The notes beneath the pieces are model-generated. The model was not told where the DNA came from. It did not search any database and saw nothing but the letters and a program-made list of their open reading frames with translations. The translations under genes were made by a program, and so were the position numbers. A stretch of DNA of 64,000 nt from Chalara sp. BL73. Taxonomy: Eukaryota > Ascomycota > Leotiomycetes > Helotiales. Positions 45,266 to 58,422 of the stretch are shown piece by piece; within the stretch, counting starts at the first letter, position 1; each line of letters begins with the position of its first letter. Where the stretch lies: the NCBI GenBank assembly GCA_918026815.1, contig CAKJVC010000150.1, positions 1 to 64,000 on the forward strand, given 5' to 3'.

Positions 45266-45600
45266 GGCTGCATCCGAACCGTGATTTCTTGTGGGCTTGG
45301 CGGGAAGGGTATATCCGTGGGGAATGCTACCTATTCCGTGCTGTTCTCGAACATCCCGAGTTTCCGTATACTACTCAGGAAACCCTAGTCCATGCTCGAA
45401 AAGCGCAAAAGGGCAAAATATATCCTAGGGCTTTGAGCTAATCCTGGTACAAATTAATGAACGGTAGTGTACGATAAACGGCGGCAAGACGGCATCTGAC
45501 GAGCCAGACCTAATCGTGATCTGTGTTGGTGCGTCATCAGTGACGCTAACCCTAATACGAGTCTAGTGTACGATTAGTGTACGACAAGCGAAAAGTAAAC
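45266..45600 (-). repeat. Inverted copy of the Zn2Cys6 regulator promoter and N-terminus
   Basis: Reverse complement of 40440-40832. The start codon position reads ATA (45312-45310) and the following bases carry small indels, so no protein start remains; homology stops at the MITE after the codons for the first Cys region. Promoter motifs CGTACACTA are retained. Confidence 0.8.
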
Positions 45601-47019
45601 CTTAACCAAAGACCAATATGGTGCAGGCATCATACTTCGTATGTGTTACCGAATCGCCTCTACAGCGTGGGAGCTCAATGGTCAAGTGCACCAACGCGTC
45701 AGCTGAATTACAAGTCTGTTGATTTGTATCTGGAGGAAACTGGGTCCAAGCCTTAGCCAGTCTAAAGTAATTTGCCGATGGTTCTAATTACATGTATGGC
45801 ACTAGACTTATTTCAGCTAATTCGTGTTGCACAAGTATCCCTTTTTCACAACTGAAAGATTACACAACTTCAAATGCCAAACAGCCACGGAAACGTAAAC
45901 GCATCCCTTGGCGTTGACATTCTTATCACAAAAGAAGCCACTAATAATTGGCACAAGTGGTCTTGGCAACTCTTGAGGCACAAGCCTGCCCCTGCTGAGA
46001 CTGTGTCAGAAGGTCTGTTCTCGGGCCTGACTTTCGTTAAGAGCAATATTTCCTTCATAATTAAATCTTCGGACGTAACCTCCAAATACTATCATCTCGC
46101 TCACAAGGATTCTTCGCATGCTGAAGGGCGAATGCGGGGTTATGGTTAAGCGATGAAAGATGGCCGTCCAACACGTCAACGGCGCAAAAGTAGTCGCCCC
46201 GCGCCTTGTACTTTTTTAGATGCTCATCCACTGACCCCAGTAGATCTTATTCCGGCTAATATATTACATTGGCGCCTTATTTAAATTTATAATTTTGACA
46301 AAAAAGGAGGGAGCATCCTTGGTGTGTCATGGCATCACGGTGTGCGAGAGAAGCAAAGTTTGTTTCAGGGCGTTGATATGCCTGGCGGACGTCCTCGAAA
46401 GTAGGCGGATAAAAACGTACAAAGGCCGCAGGCTTAGAGCTGCCAAGCGAATGGCGGAAAGAAAAGCAGCAAAGGAAAGCCACGGTAGCCTGGGATCAAA
46501 TCTAAAGGCGGCTATCGATTTGTCCTTGAAGACATTTGTTGCAAAAGAGAACTCTCTGTTTGCTGAAGTACTATTGCGCCTTATATTGTGACAACATTGT
46601 ATGCTTAAAACACATTTCCAGCGTATACATATCCCTTGTAGCTTTCTCTAACGCTAAATTTATTGACAGAGCTAGTGGGCAACTGCCCGCCGGTTACCAC
46701 ACATATCTATCAGTCAGTCCCCAGGCCTTGTGAAACATCCATCCCCAAGTCTTCTGCCGCCAAGCCCATCACCAACGGGTGTTAATTGGTCGGACCCCCA
46801 GTCTTGATGCATTTGGCAAATTAACACTGGAATCTACTCTACAATTGAGACCGCTAGTCACAGCGTGTGCTCTTATCCAGATAGCCTGGAAAGCCTGAAT
46901 TCCATAAAGAATGTAAACAACCTTGCCTCACCAAATACTACCAGCAAACGAATAGAAAGAGATTCCTTCATGTTATGATTCGCGTGGATAACGAGATGTA
47001 ATAACCTCCGTGGGTGTTG
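45601..47019. other. No confident gene
   Basis: Short frames only (for example 45874-46149 and 46295-46591 plus), none with a recognisable domain. AT-rich, probably decayed repeats. Confidence 0.4.
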
Positions 47020-47563
47020 CTAGGCCAGCAGTTTGATCACCCCCAACACCGAAGAGAAGGATATAAATTTCATTTTTAGGCTTGAAACATTGCTCGAATA
47101 CGCGTGGATGCAAAGAGGGTTCTGTAGCTGCATTGCCTCCTCGCCGGCAGAAGGCGGCAGTGTCCCAGTCAGAAACACAAACGGGCAGCCGAGATTGCGG
47201 AGAAGTGCCAACCCCCGAAACTTCTTCCAATACTCGGTAGCAGTAGTGAAAGTATATAACACCTATCAAGAACCATCCGACCCAGTCTTTCTAGACACGC
47301 AAGTCCGCAGCCCATTGCAAAAAGTCATCACTGGAATCTGCCTTTGCCGACACCAGAACGACTCGGGACCAAGGGTCTCGAGCTTTAAGCCAGTGCCTAC
47401 AGTCCAGGCCGGCGTCAAGGCAGCGTGTTACCAGTTGCCGCTTGAGTTCAGCATATAAAGCCAGTACAATTATCACTTCAGACGCAGACAGTATGGCCGG
47501 CACTATATATGAGATGGATCCCAAATCAAATGACGTCCCTATCATCGTCGGGCTGGATATCAA
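47020..47563 (-). pseudogene. RecQ/DEAD-like helicase fragment (telomere-linked helicase type)
   Basis: Minus-strand blocks in two frames: LALYAELKRQLVTRCLDAGL, DPWSRVVLVSAKADSSDDFL and QWAADLRV, then TEYWKKFRGLALLRNLGC, PFVFLTGTLPPS and AMQLQNPLCIHA. These match a RecQ-like helicase found as dispersed or subtelomeric copies in many fungi, where the two blocks are separated by a DECH box (here lost with a deletion and frame change around 47270). Not functional. Confidence 0.65.
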
Positions 47564-47904
47564 AAAGTGGTCATATGAAAACCTGTGACAACATCAAACT
47601 AGAATGCAATGGAAAAAAAGAACCCCAAGAAAACCTTTATTTAAACCGAAATAATGTATCTTTTCATAACCAGGCTTGCTCTTGCCGATGCCATTTTGGA
47701 ATCCCTAAAAGTGCCCTCATCAGTGCCCGCTCCAATGTGTGGGAAAGATGGCACAAAATGTAAGATCTTTGGCCGGGCTGAATTTCCCACGTTTTCAATG
47801 CTTTCGGTCTAGCACTTTTTAGACATTTCATGACTTGCACAAATAGTTCTATCACATGGCCGGGATTCTATAATCTAGAATGTGTAAAGCTCTATATCCT
47901 CATA
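47564..47904. other. Intergenic, no gene seen
   Basis: About 340 bp between the helicase relic and the stop of the OYE gene; only shadow frames. Confidence 0.4.
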
Positions 47905-49394
<1,490 letters not shown>

Positions 49395-49878
49395 GATGAG
49401 GTCCTGCTTGAATTTAATTGAATTGAATTGAACAGGTCCTTTCAAGGAAGAGTACAAGTATGGAAAATCAACGTATCTAACGAAAGCCCGAAATGATGTA
49501 CCCCTATACTAGACTGAAACACACCTATGTCATTTGTCAGGTCTAATTTGTAATCAGTATTGTCCTAATGCAGAAGCAAGTTTGCCAAGAGAAATGGCTG
49601 GTACCGAGATTGCTGGTGCTCGGCATTTGTCATTCAGCTTCACTTTAGCAAGTAGAAGCCAATAGCATGGAGGACTCCCGACTTCGGCCGTGTGGCAATG
49701 ACTCAACCGCAAATAACTAATCTCAGTCACATGTGGGTACGATTACGCTCTTTTTCTGCCCCATAATCCAAGACTAACTAGAGATCCAGGGTTGTGTACA
49801 ACCCGTGCTAGACTGAAAAGGCTTCCTTTATATGGGGGCAAGCCCCCAAACCCCTGAGCCTCGCTGCGCTCAGAGTCG
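49395..49878. other. Intergenic, no gene seen
   Basis: Contains the promoter of the OYE gene and the start of a repeat-derived area; a GC-rich palindrome GGGGGCAAGCCCCC lies at 49829-49842. Confidence 0.4.
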
Positions 49879-49960
49879 AGAGCTTGTAAAAAGTTCAAAA
49901 AGAGCCTGTAGAGAGGTCAAAAGCCTGTAGAAAAGTCAAGAGCCTGTAGAAAAGTAGCAG
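49879..49960. repeat. Short tandem repeat, ~19-bp units
   Basis: Four imperfect units of the type GAGCCTGTAGAAAAGTCAA follow each other, lengths 17-22 bp. Confidence 0.7.
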
Positions 49961-50090
49961 TAAAAACATTGTGAAGCTAGGTAACAACAAAAAATGCGAA
50001 TGCTTTGATTTTCAAGAGTATCAGGCATTTTGCTTGCACTCTATGGCAGCTGCGAGATTTTTTTGAAAAAACTCCAATTCAGTTGTTGCA

Positions 50091-50483
50091 GTGCAATATC
50101 AAGTCGACCGATATATTAATACTTTCAGCCGACCTTTCGCTCCAGTTTCAGTTAACGATTTGGCATCGCAAGATCAATTACAGCCTCCGATTTTGAAGAA
50201 ACAAGCTGGCAGGCTTCGTACAAAGCGTATTCGGAAAAAAGGTTGGAGCAGGAAACAAACACGCTGTGGCAATTGTTTAGATTGGGGTCATAGCAAAAGA
50301 AGATACACTAATCAGCCGGTATCAAATAGAAGGCGCCAGCGTGCTCGCAATTGGCTCGCGTACGTCGATAATGAGGAAGAAAAGGGGCAAGAAGCTGTAG
50401 ATGACGAAGAAGAACTCAGTGAAAAAGAGGAAAGTAGTAACAAGGAGGAATTACAACGTCTTGATCGCGAGCTGGGTTATTGA
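50091..50483 (+). pseudogene. Mutator-like (MULE) transposase C-terminus with zinc knuckle, decayed
   Basis: Reads QVDRYINTFSRPFAPVSVND, PPILKKQAGRLRTKRIRKKG, and RCGNCLDWGHSKRRYTNQPV: a Pro/Arg-rich GRP-KRIR linker followed by a CX2CX4HX4C knuckle whose last Cys is Tyr (TAC from TGC, a RIP-like change). This arrangement is usual at the end of MULE transposases. An acidic tail follows. The catalytic domain and SWIM finger are not found upstream. Confidence 0.55.
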
Positions 50484-50612
50484 AATAGAAGAAGAAGAGT
50501 CACAGAGACTTCGGAGAGTATGGGGTAAACGAGTCAATCGCTGAAGGTCGTAGAACCTAAACTACAGGAGAGAGTCTCTCTACTTATAAAGCTGTGATAC
50601 TCGCGCGTGAGT
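50478..50612 (-). mobile_element. Partial LTR, same family as 24414 and 51415
   Basis: Matches the family from the end TATTGAAATAG through GGAGAGTATGGGGTAAACGA and CTACTTATAAAGCTGTGATA; homology is lost after TGAGTA at about 50612. Confidence 0.7.
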
Positions 50613-51240
50613 ACTTTCGATGTTGACTTCTCGAAGGTGAGCGAGGGTGAATCAAAGGTGGGCCATTTTTCACAATCCGGGGCTAGAGGATGAAACAACC
50701 TCCGTCCCGCACAGGCCAAAGACAACCCAAGTATGTGCCGGAAAAACCCTATCGATAAATGTCACGGAGCAGCTCGCACGTCCCGCGAGGGCTCGTTTCT
50801 AGTTCATGAGAGCTAGAGCAACGTATGCGGCACTTGCGTGTATTCTTACTTGTGGAACTAGAGGTCAAGCCAGGTAGGCACTTATAGCCTAGGAGAGTGG
50901 GTTGCATGCTCATGAGCACGTGCGGACCAGATTCTCCGTAACAATAAATTAAGCAACGAGCATAAATCAGACTAAGCGAAAAGCACTCATAATGAGCGCC
51001 GGAAGAGCGTTCGAGCGGAAGCATTTGAAAATAGTTCTATTAGTTGTCTGCCTCAGTTATGATTCTGAAGATGAAACAGGGATTATGCCTTCTCTTTAAT
51101 CACTTCTCAACCCAAATACTCCACAAATTCGATCAATACAACTAATGATGGAATCGAACGCCAACGAAAACCAAGCAAATGTGCTCAGCTTACAAAGCAA
51201 TACACAGCCAGCCTTTCGGTGACTGCCCGACCTAACATAC
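50613..51240. other. No gene recognised
   Basis: Repeat-like, AT-rich toward the right; only short frames. Confidence 0.35.
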
Positions 51241-51292
51241 CTCGCTCCTCGTTCCTCGTTCCTCGTTCCTCGTTTATCGTTTATCGTTTATT
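51241..51292 (+). repeat. Two fused 7-bp microsatellites
   Basis: About four copies of TCCTCGT run directly into about three of TTATCGT. Confidence 0.85.
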
Positions 51293-51414
51293 GCTCACGA
51301 GAGGGTCCCAATACATGTACCCCAGGGGTAAGTTGGGTAAAGCTACACCTACACCATGGTGTATGTTAAGGCGTACCCTATCAAGCAGGTCCCAATACTG
51401 GTTGGAGGTCTTTT

Positions 51415-51670
51415 TGTTGAATTAGAATCACGGAGCTTCCAGAGAGTATAGGGTAAACGAGTGTCAATTGCTGAAAGTTGTAGAATCTCAAATCTACAGA
51501 ACGAATCTATCTACTTATAGAGCTGTGATACTCAGACGTGAGTATCACATACGTAACATACGTAAGTAGATTCATCATCAAAAGCAAAAAATACGTATGC
51601 ATCTTGCGCAAGCATACCTACAACTTCCCTAATAAGCTAGGTATGATCCTTAGACCTAGCCTGTTCAACA
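51415..51670 (-). mobile_element. Solo LTR, 256 bp, most complete copy of its family
   Basis: Ends TGTTGAA and TTCAACA are perfect inverted repeats. Flanks are TCTTT(T) on the left and TCTTT on the right, a 5-bp duplication with one extra T. Minus-strand TATA-like CTATAAGTAGATAGATT. Copies at 24414, 50478 and 57783. Confidence 0.8.
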
Positions 51671-54328
51671 TCTTTAGCCTACTGGATGTATGTAAATGAA
51701 AGCAAACATTTTGTGGCTGAGTAGAATTACTATCTCGGCCCTCAAATAATTTTTGGAATCTGCCGTCCTGCATGCGTTCATCCGACAATATTAGCGGATT
51801 TACTGGACTGCTTTGGACTTTGCGTAAGTGATTCTGTAGCTATATGTAACAACTCGAGGCGAACAAGGATCTCGATCCGTAAACCTCAGATAAAAAGTCT
51901 CAAAAATATAAACGACTGTCAATTGTTATAACTAAAAGAACAAGCTACAAACAGAAAAAAAGAAAAAGAGCAGTGCGTTATATGGGTACGATTAAAACGT
52001 TCACGATTAGTGCCTTGGCACATACCCGCTATTTCCGGTATTAAGATAATTAAGCGAAGCATTTACTTGCGCTTTTCTACTTTTGAATATGTGGTTTGCT
52101 GTTGTACTAAGCGAAATACGCTAAACCCGATTTTACTTGAAATTGGTTTTTTCTTTTTACAATAAAGCTTACAACAAAACATATATAAATATATATATAA
52201 AGAATTCGTTTTAATTAAGTTTATTGAATCCCAATAAATCAAGTTTTAATTTTTTTCGTTGTTGTTTAATTAAGTGTTATATTGGAAAGTTGCGCAAAAT
52301 CGCGACACACAATTTTTGCTGTTTCGTGTCGGCAAAAATAAAAGCAGCGTGCTTTGGTTTTTGGTGTGTCGAAGATGCCAAGGCCCTAATGGTGAACGTT
52401 TTAATCGTATCCCGTTATATACGGGAGACTGGCCTTTGGCCAGTGTAAGCGAGCCCTGTGTGTCAGGGGCCGAGCCCCAAGGGGCTCTAAGCGAGGTAAG
52501 ACACTACAAGCTTGCTTATAAGGGATGTACTACTCTCCCTAAATTACCATACTTTTTTCTGGTGATACCCTAGAATACCATAAAAAGTGATAATTCAGTC
52601 ATATTGCAACACGAAGTATGGTATTATAGTCATTTGCCGTTAATTCAAACTATCCCAAGTCACGAACTTTAAAGTAGCAGCCAGGAGTAGGGCAAGTGGT
52701 TTAGAACGTTATTCTTTTCAAGAAACTATGTTCCATAGCCAGCAATGACTAATGTCAATTATCCTACTGCCCCAATACCTCCACAAGGTCTGGATGAAAG
52801 TATTGCACCGCCTTGTTGATAATATTGAGAGATATCATATGTTCCGAGGCTGTAACTCTTTCTGAATAGTAAAAACCTAAGATGCAATCAAAAAGCAATT
52901 CATGGTCGCGTCTATCATTATCTGTGAAACGGCAAAAAGCACATGCTTCTTGCCACCAAAGTACTATTGCGCCGTATATCCTGGAACAATCTGTAGAGCA
53001 GTACAATTGATCAACCATTCTATTTGTATCAATACTTCTAGTATAGATTAGCTACTGAATGGGGGATGAGTCATGTGATGGAGTCACATGACTCAGATAG
53101 GAGCAGTGTCTCACTAAATTTTTCTCTTCGATTCTACTCATGCTACGTTTGGGATTCATGGGATTCGTTCCATTATCTTTTGAAAGTTAACAGTTGATAG
53201 GTATTCTCAGATTGGGTGGTCTTAAAAATCCGTACTTGACTCGTGTGTAAGCCTATGTTTATCCACGAGTGGTAGACATCCTTCGTCAGAGAGCACCTAG
53301 GTGGTATCATATACTTCTACTAATGAAATTTGTGGTTGTGTGTACTTCCATAAATATCAAAATGCCGCAATTCGATCTTCGGGCTTGCGCCAGGTGGATA
53401 TATGATACGAGAAGAGAGCTTCCCCAGTTCGAGGAAAAAGCGAACCTATCCAGTTCTAGAGATCTATATTAGCTCGAACTTGCCTTCGTATAAAGACAAA
53501 CAAGTTGGGAGTAGGGCTTTTGTGCGATATTTATTGGTAATATTAGAGTTAAGAAGTTATTTGTTGACTTCCCGTGCTAATTATTTAGTGAGCCATCTGA
53601 GTTTTCCCTATCCGAATCCGGCAGATATGATCTGTGAGGCCGCTGTCGCTAGCAGTATAGGTCTTAGTTGAGATTCTGGCGCCGGTAAGATAACCAATGT
53701 ATTTTGGGCATTTCCAACAGAAAAGCAAAGACGCAGGACGCAAATCATGCAGATAGGGTTCTAGCCATTCAATAATTCGTCACTAAATGTATGCAGCTAT
53801 AGCAGGCGATCTTAGATCGACCCCTGGCCCTTCAGTGTTCATAGATATAGATACAAGGTTTGCGAAGCCAAGAACCTGCCGCTCGAATGAGGAAATTGGA
53901 GCCAGGGTTCAATCTGAGCGCCACAGTACGAGGGAAGGCAACTTCGGTCTCTGACGACGCTTCGGGAAGTGATCATGCTCTGTGACTTTGGTCACTACCT
54001 ACTTTCGAAAGTAAAACCTTATTGGAGGAGCGTACCGCCCCTAGAAAGATCTAAACTTTATTCTGTGGATACGATGTACTAGCAAAGCCCGCACTCTTGC
54101 GGCGAACCGACCGCGGGCCAGTCCTTGGGCCAACTCAGGTGGTCATATAGCCAAGATATATATTAGTTCTCAAACCAATGGTTGCCAGCAATGTATACTT
54201 GCTCAAATTCGGACTTAAAAATCATCATTCGTAGCTGAGATAACAACCTCTAGAAATTGGCGGTTATAATAAGTATCAAAGAGACAACTGATATCAGCCA
54301 GCATACATTTGTACTATAACCGGCACCT
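51671..54328. other. AT-rich repeat debris, no confident gene
   Basis: Includes low-complexity AT (52180-52200), an LTR-like fragment at 52430-52505 shared inverted with 19.3 kb, and a short inverted repeat pair TACCATACTT/AAGTATGGTA spanning 52550-52624 that could be a small MITE. A minus frame 52764-53018 and a plus frame 53269-53472 have no recognisable domain. Confidence 0.45.
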
Positions 54329-55396
54329 TTGGCACCTCTAGTGGACCCGACACCTCTCCCTCTTCTGGTCCTTCTCGCATCCAGAATTACGACGCATACT
54401 ACCTTGTGTCTCCATACCATGACCTCACGTTTACTTGAGGAGGGCCAAGCTAGGGTTGACGAAACGCTGCACAAGGGCTACGCGCCGTCCCATTTCTCCC
54501 ACAACTTGAGGCTTATATTTGTTGAGGACAACAGAAGCTCAGTTTCGCTGTCCATGAAGACCAAGATCGCCAGTACAGGCGAGAGATCTGCACGTCTGCG
54601 CACATTGGAGCCGCTTACTCTCATCTGGTGGGCAACAGCATTTCCCATGAGGCAGTGGTCAGGGGGAAGGAAGATGAGCGCTGCCACCTTTGATTCTTTG
54701 GTCAGACACGCGCCTCGACATGCGGCTCAGGCAGAGTCACTGCTTGCGGCAGTGGGGGGTGATCTGGATTTTTTAAGGCAAAAATACTCATCCTGCGAAA
54801 TGCTGCAGAAATTCTTGAATAGTAAGTAATACGTTTCAGCTTATTAGTATTAGAATTATATGAATTATCAGAATAGAAGCAGCTAACTATCTCACAAGAG
54901 CCTATCACACATTGCAAAGTAATCTCTACAGATATGCATAGTATGTTTTAGACTTTGGACGGTTGTGTAATGGAATAAAATGAAATAAAGGAACATTGCT
55001 AACTCTCCGAATGCAGTATTATTACAACAAGGGCGATATATCAATCTTAGCGGAGCTCGATATGATTGTTTAACTAGACTCCCTGACCTTCTTTACTACG
55101 GTATAGAGGAATCACGAAAGTACCAGGGAGAGAAAAACAATTTTGTATTAATTTCGACGGCTCTTGAGATATTCGTGCCTACAGATCCCAATAAAGATGA
55201 CGCATACGCATTAGTGCCTATTGGTACGAGCGTGGTTTGGCGTATTTTGCGGGAGCTTGGAATCGTCGAGTAAGTTGTGTGCATAGTGCCGGTTTATATT
55301 TGGTAGTTTTTTTTTTAATTCTTGATTACATCTATGAAAGCCTAAGCTTATGACAACAGAGTGGGAAAGTTAGTTGATGCACGATGGGCGAGGTAA
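54329..55396 (+). CDS. Unrecognised spliced gene, ~274 residues
   Basis: Four exons close in frame: 54329-54821, 54877-54918, 55017-55269, 55360-55396 (825 bp). Donors at exons 1 and 3 are GTAAGT; the first acceptor is GAATAG, the second ATGCAG, the third CAACAG. Exon 3 has 84 codons without a stop in an AT-rich area (LLQQGRYINLSGARYDCLTR, NNFVLISTALEIFVPTDPNK), and exon 4 adds VGKLVDARWAR. The exon 2 donor (GTAATC) is weak and could be replaced by GTATGT downstream with a change of frame. Translation might start at the inner ATG 54419. The N-terminal part has a Leu/Arg-rich, possibly helical stretch. I do not recognise any family; no membrane helix or signal peptide is certain. Confidence 0.5.
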
Positions 55397-56411
55397 CGGA
55401 GGGTTGGACCATGTCAAAATATTATAAAATAAGTAGACGAAAAGCAATATTTACGGCAAACTGAAATACAAAATTCTGTGGAAAGAAATATACTAAATTA
55501 GCACAATGTTCAGCGAGGTCAGAAGGGTCGCAGCTCAAACCTTATTGAAAGGAAGAATGGATAATTAATGTCTAGGACGATATGGGAAATTCGAGAGACG
55601 TGGTGTTTTAAAGAACAGTTCAAAAGTCGCGGCCTGTAGCTCTCCAAGCATCGGCCCTTATGATCAGGAATCAGATTGGACCTCGCTATGTGGTGTGCCG
55701 GAACAAAGCAGGTTGAGTTAACCATTCGCTAACCTTAAGAACCTCACGCTTGCGTGGAGTCCAAAACTGAATTTTTTGCGAACCGGCTAGAAAGGGTCTC
55801 CTTATGAAACCCTACTATATCAAAATAATCAAACAACAGATTTTCAGAGAAGCAATCCGGCAGGGTCAACTGTCGGCCGACATCTAACTAGAAGCGTGAT
55901 TGGTCAATGAATGTGTGGGATCACACTACCCGTGACAACACCACGTATAGTTGCCTGTTGGGTTGAATGTGATTGATTGTTGAAGACTGGATAAAACCTT
56001 ATAACTGGTGCTTGATTCACAACTTGAAAACTAATCTCCATGTCATATCCATCGTCCTCTCCAATATATCTTTTATGCTTCAACATCAAAAGATCTCAGT
56101 GTGACTTGACGATTACTTATCCACGATTTCCGCCGTTCACTTACCTAAACAGAGCCATCCAATCGAAAATTTCGACATTTTTGCTGCAAGGTTGACAAGT
56201 CTTCAGTTTACAGTATTTGCATTCCAAGATATACCAATGTGACCTTGAATGACACATACTACATGTCTACTGGATTAATATAGATTCCGATTTTAACAGA
56301 TTGAACCTGTGGTGACAGTATGACGGTACGGCCATTCTGTTTAGATGATAATCGGTATATCTGTCACGGCACGAGCTGTGGATCTACAGATACAGAGGGC
56401 AGCTGTGGTAC
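55397..56411. other. No gene recognised
   Basis: AT-rich with short frames; nothing with a domain. Confidence 0.4.
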
Positions 56412-56500
56412 TATACGAGAATCTATAGCTGAGGAAGGAAGAGGGAGCTCGAGGAGAGCAAGCTATATATACACGAGGGAGCCCTAGTGGCTCGGCGGCA
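56412..56500 (-). repeat. Dispersed repeat, inverted copy of 42560-42645
   Basis: Contains ATACGAGAATCTATAGCTGA then GGAAGGAAGAGGGAGCTCGA, reverse complement of the 42.6-kb copy. Confidence 0.7.
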
Positions 56501-57120
56501 GGGCACGTGCCCTACAAGGGTCGGTACCGTGACACCTATTAGGTATAGATCTAACCCAATTATTAATAGTTTCTTGCTGTAAAGTAGCCTATTTTTCAAT
56601 AGCAAGCTTTTTTAAAGTATCAATATCTGTTGGTATTGTGGAAAGGAAGCCACAACAAATCTAAGGAGCAAAAATGTTGAATTGAAGCTGAAGAATGAAA
56701 GTACGGCAAGGCCGCCGCTAAATACAAATATATGGATCACGTGTGATAGCCTGTAGCTCCGCCACAACATGTAGCCCCGCCACAGTATCACGGGCTTACC
56801 TTCCACGGGGCAAAAGGCGTAGCTCTACTTTGTAGGCCACGCTCTTGCTCTTGATGGATATGGTAATGATTGTTGTTGTATTAGGTTCTACTCTAGATTC
56901 TACAAAATGGGGGCTGTGCGGACCACGTGACCCGGTGGGTCGTATGTGGATCCGTAAAACCCTACTTCCTACAATATCCATAAGAATAGTTAATATATTC
57001 TTTTATTGGCTGCTACCTATTTCAGCTATAGAAAAGTTAGGCCTTCCTGTGATATTTTGATAATATTCAAAGCTATTGTATTCTTTCCAAGCTTTAACCG
57101 GGTTTTTTCCTTTGCCAAAG

Positions 57121-57504
57121 TGTAACAGCCAGAGCCGGTTAGAGACGGATCTCATAACAGCTTATGAGCTGACGGGCCGTGGGCGGCATGCTCCGCCCAT
57201 GAGCAGCCACGGGCGTACAGCTACAACAGCCACAGGCATACAGGTACAGCAACCCCAGGCATACAGCTACAGGCTCAGCTACAGCAGGCATACAGCTACA
57301 GCAGCCACAGGCTGACAAGCTACAGCATAGTTGGAAGGATATAAGGAACAGCTAGAGCTTTCAGGAGGAAAGCAGGCTTGAGTTTTCTCTGCTAGACTGA
57401 CAAGCATACTTTTGATATCAATACATCACTGTTTCTATTACATTGCCGTCACGTGTTCTTACCTGTTATATTGCAATCCTTCCTGTTGCCCTCTATTTGT
57501 TACA
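57121..57504 (+). mobile_element. Probable LTR, TGTAACA..TGTTACA
   Basis: The ends are perfect 7-bp inverted repeats and a TATA-like GGATATAAGGAA lies at 57338. No exact 5-bp duplication for this pair (CAAAG / GAAGA). An alternative right end is CACCTTACA at 57771, which gives a 4-bp AAAG duplication with the same left end. So the boundary is uncertain. Its interior includes the minisatellite below. Confidence 0.5.
57205..57325 (+). repeat. Minisatellite, GGCATACAGCTACAGCAGCC-like units
   Basis: Five to six imperfect units of 18-24 bp built from CAGGCATACAGCTACAG and AGCCACAGG. Confidence 0.75.
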
Positions 57505-57782
57505 GAAGACTTATACAAGGTGGCAGGGTCCAGACAAGCGGTCGATCTCGACCCACATACATGCTACACATGCCAAGCACATGCCACACACATGCGACAC
57601 GCCACGTAAGGAACCGCTGGCGTATCGAAAGCTATAAGAAGGGGTGACGAACAACAGTAGTACAGTAGAGAATAGTTTGTGTTCTGTATGCGTCATAATA
57701 CTACAATCGATACAATAGATCATTCCGCACGTACTAGACTAGTCACTCTACCTGTGTTCTGGCACCTTACAAAAGGTGATTG

Positions 57783-57861
57783 TACGTATGCATCGTACGA
57801 AAGCATACTTACAACTTCCCCAATAGGCTAGGTATGATCCTTAGACCTAGCCTGTTCAACA
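57783..57861 (-). mobile_element. Truncated LTR, same family as 51415
   Basis: Matches the last ~80 bp of the family, ending AGACCTAGCCTGTTCAACA. Confidence 0.75.
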
Positions 57862-58276
57862 CCGTGACAAAAAGAGTACCGGAATCTTTAGGGTAATATT
57901 ATAGCTAGCAAAGCTAATTGGACACTTAAAGAGATTACGATATAGCTAGACAATGAATAAAAACGTGAAAACCAAGCCGAAAAACAAGTACAATCGGGCT
58001 CTAAGGAAAACGGAAATAAGCCAGCGTGAAAAGGAGTAAAAGATATATGGAAAGGAGTTACAGAAGAAGTTGCTAGAGATCAGGAGAGATATATTATGTG
58101 GAGTTATGATTTAGAGTTTACAGGTCTTTTGCAACTAAGAAACAGTGATCACTGAGGCTCTGGTTGCTTTGCAGGCCCGTAATCATGTTTACAGGTGATT
58201 TTACTAGTGTGGTGGCGGGTACGCGTTCCAATACATGTGTGCCTTTGGGGTAAGTTAATAATTCTGACCCACCAAG

Positions 58277-58362
58277 CCTGTAAACACAGTGTGGCCAGCC
58301 CTAAAACACAGCGTGACCAGCCCTAAAACAAAGCGTGACCAGCCTGTAAACACAGCGCAACC
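58277..58362. repeat. 22-bp tandem repeat, four units
   Basis: Units of the type CCCTAAAACACAGCGTGACC plus AG, almost exact, directly 3' of the NDUFS7 gene. Confidence 0.85.
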
Positions 58363-58422
58363 ACAATTCTTTGAGAATCTAATGAACAACAGAATCATCC
58401 GATGCCGCCTGTCGGCTGCATA

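Noticed and set aside
57205..57325. Regularly spaced repeats that might suggest a CRISPR array
   Set aside because: Units are imperfect, without unique spacers, and the genome is eukaryotic; it is a minisatellite.
57121..57771. A 651-bp element with AAAG duplication instead of the shorter LTR
   Set aside because: Not fully rejected: ends agree over only five bases and the target duplication would be 4 bp, so the 7-bp inverted ends at 57121/57504 were preferred for the feature boundary.
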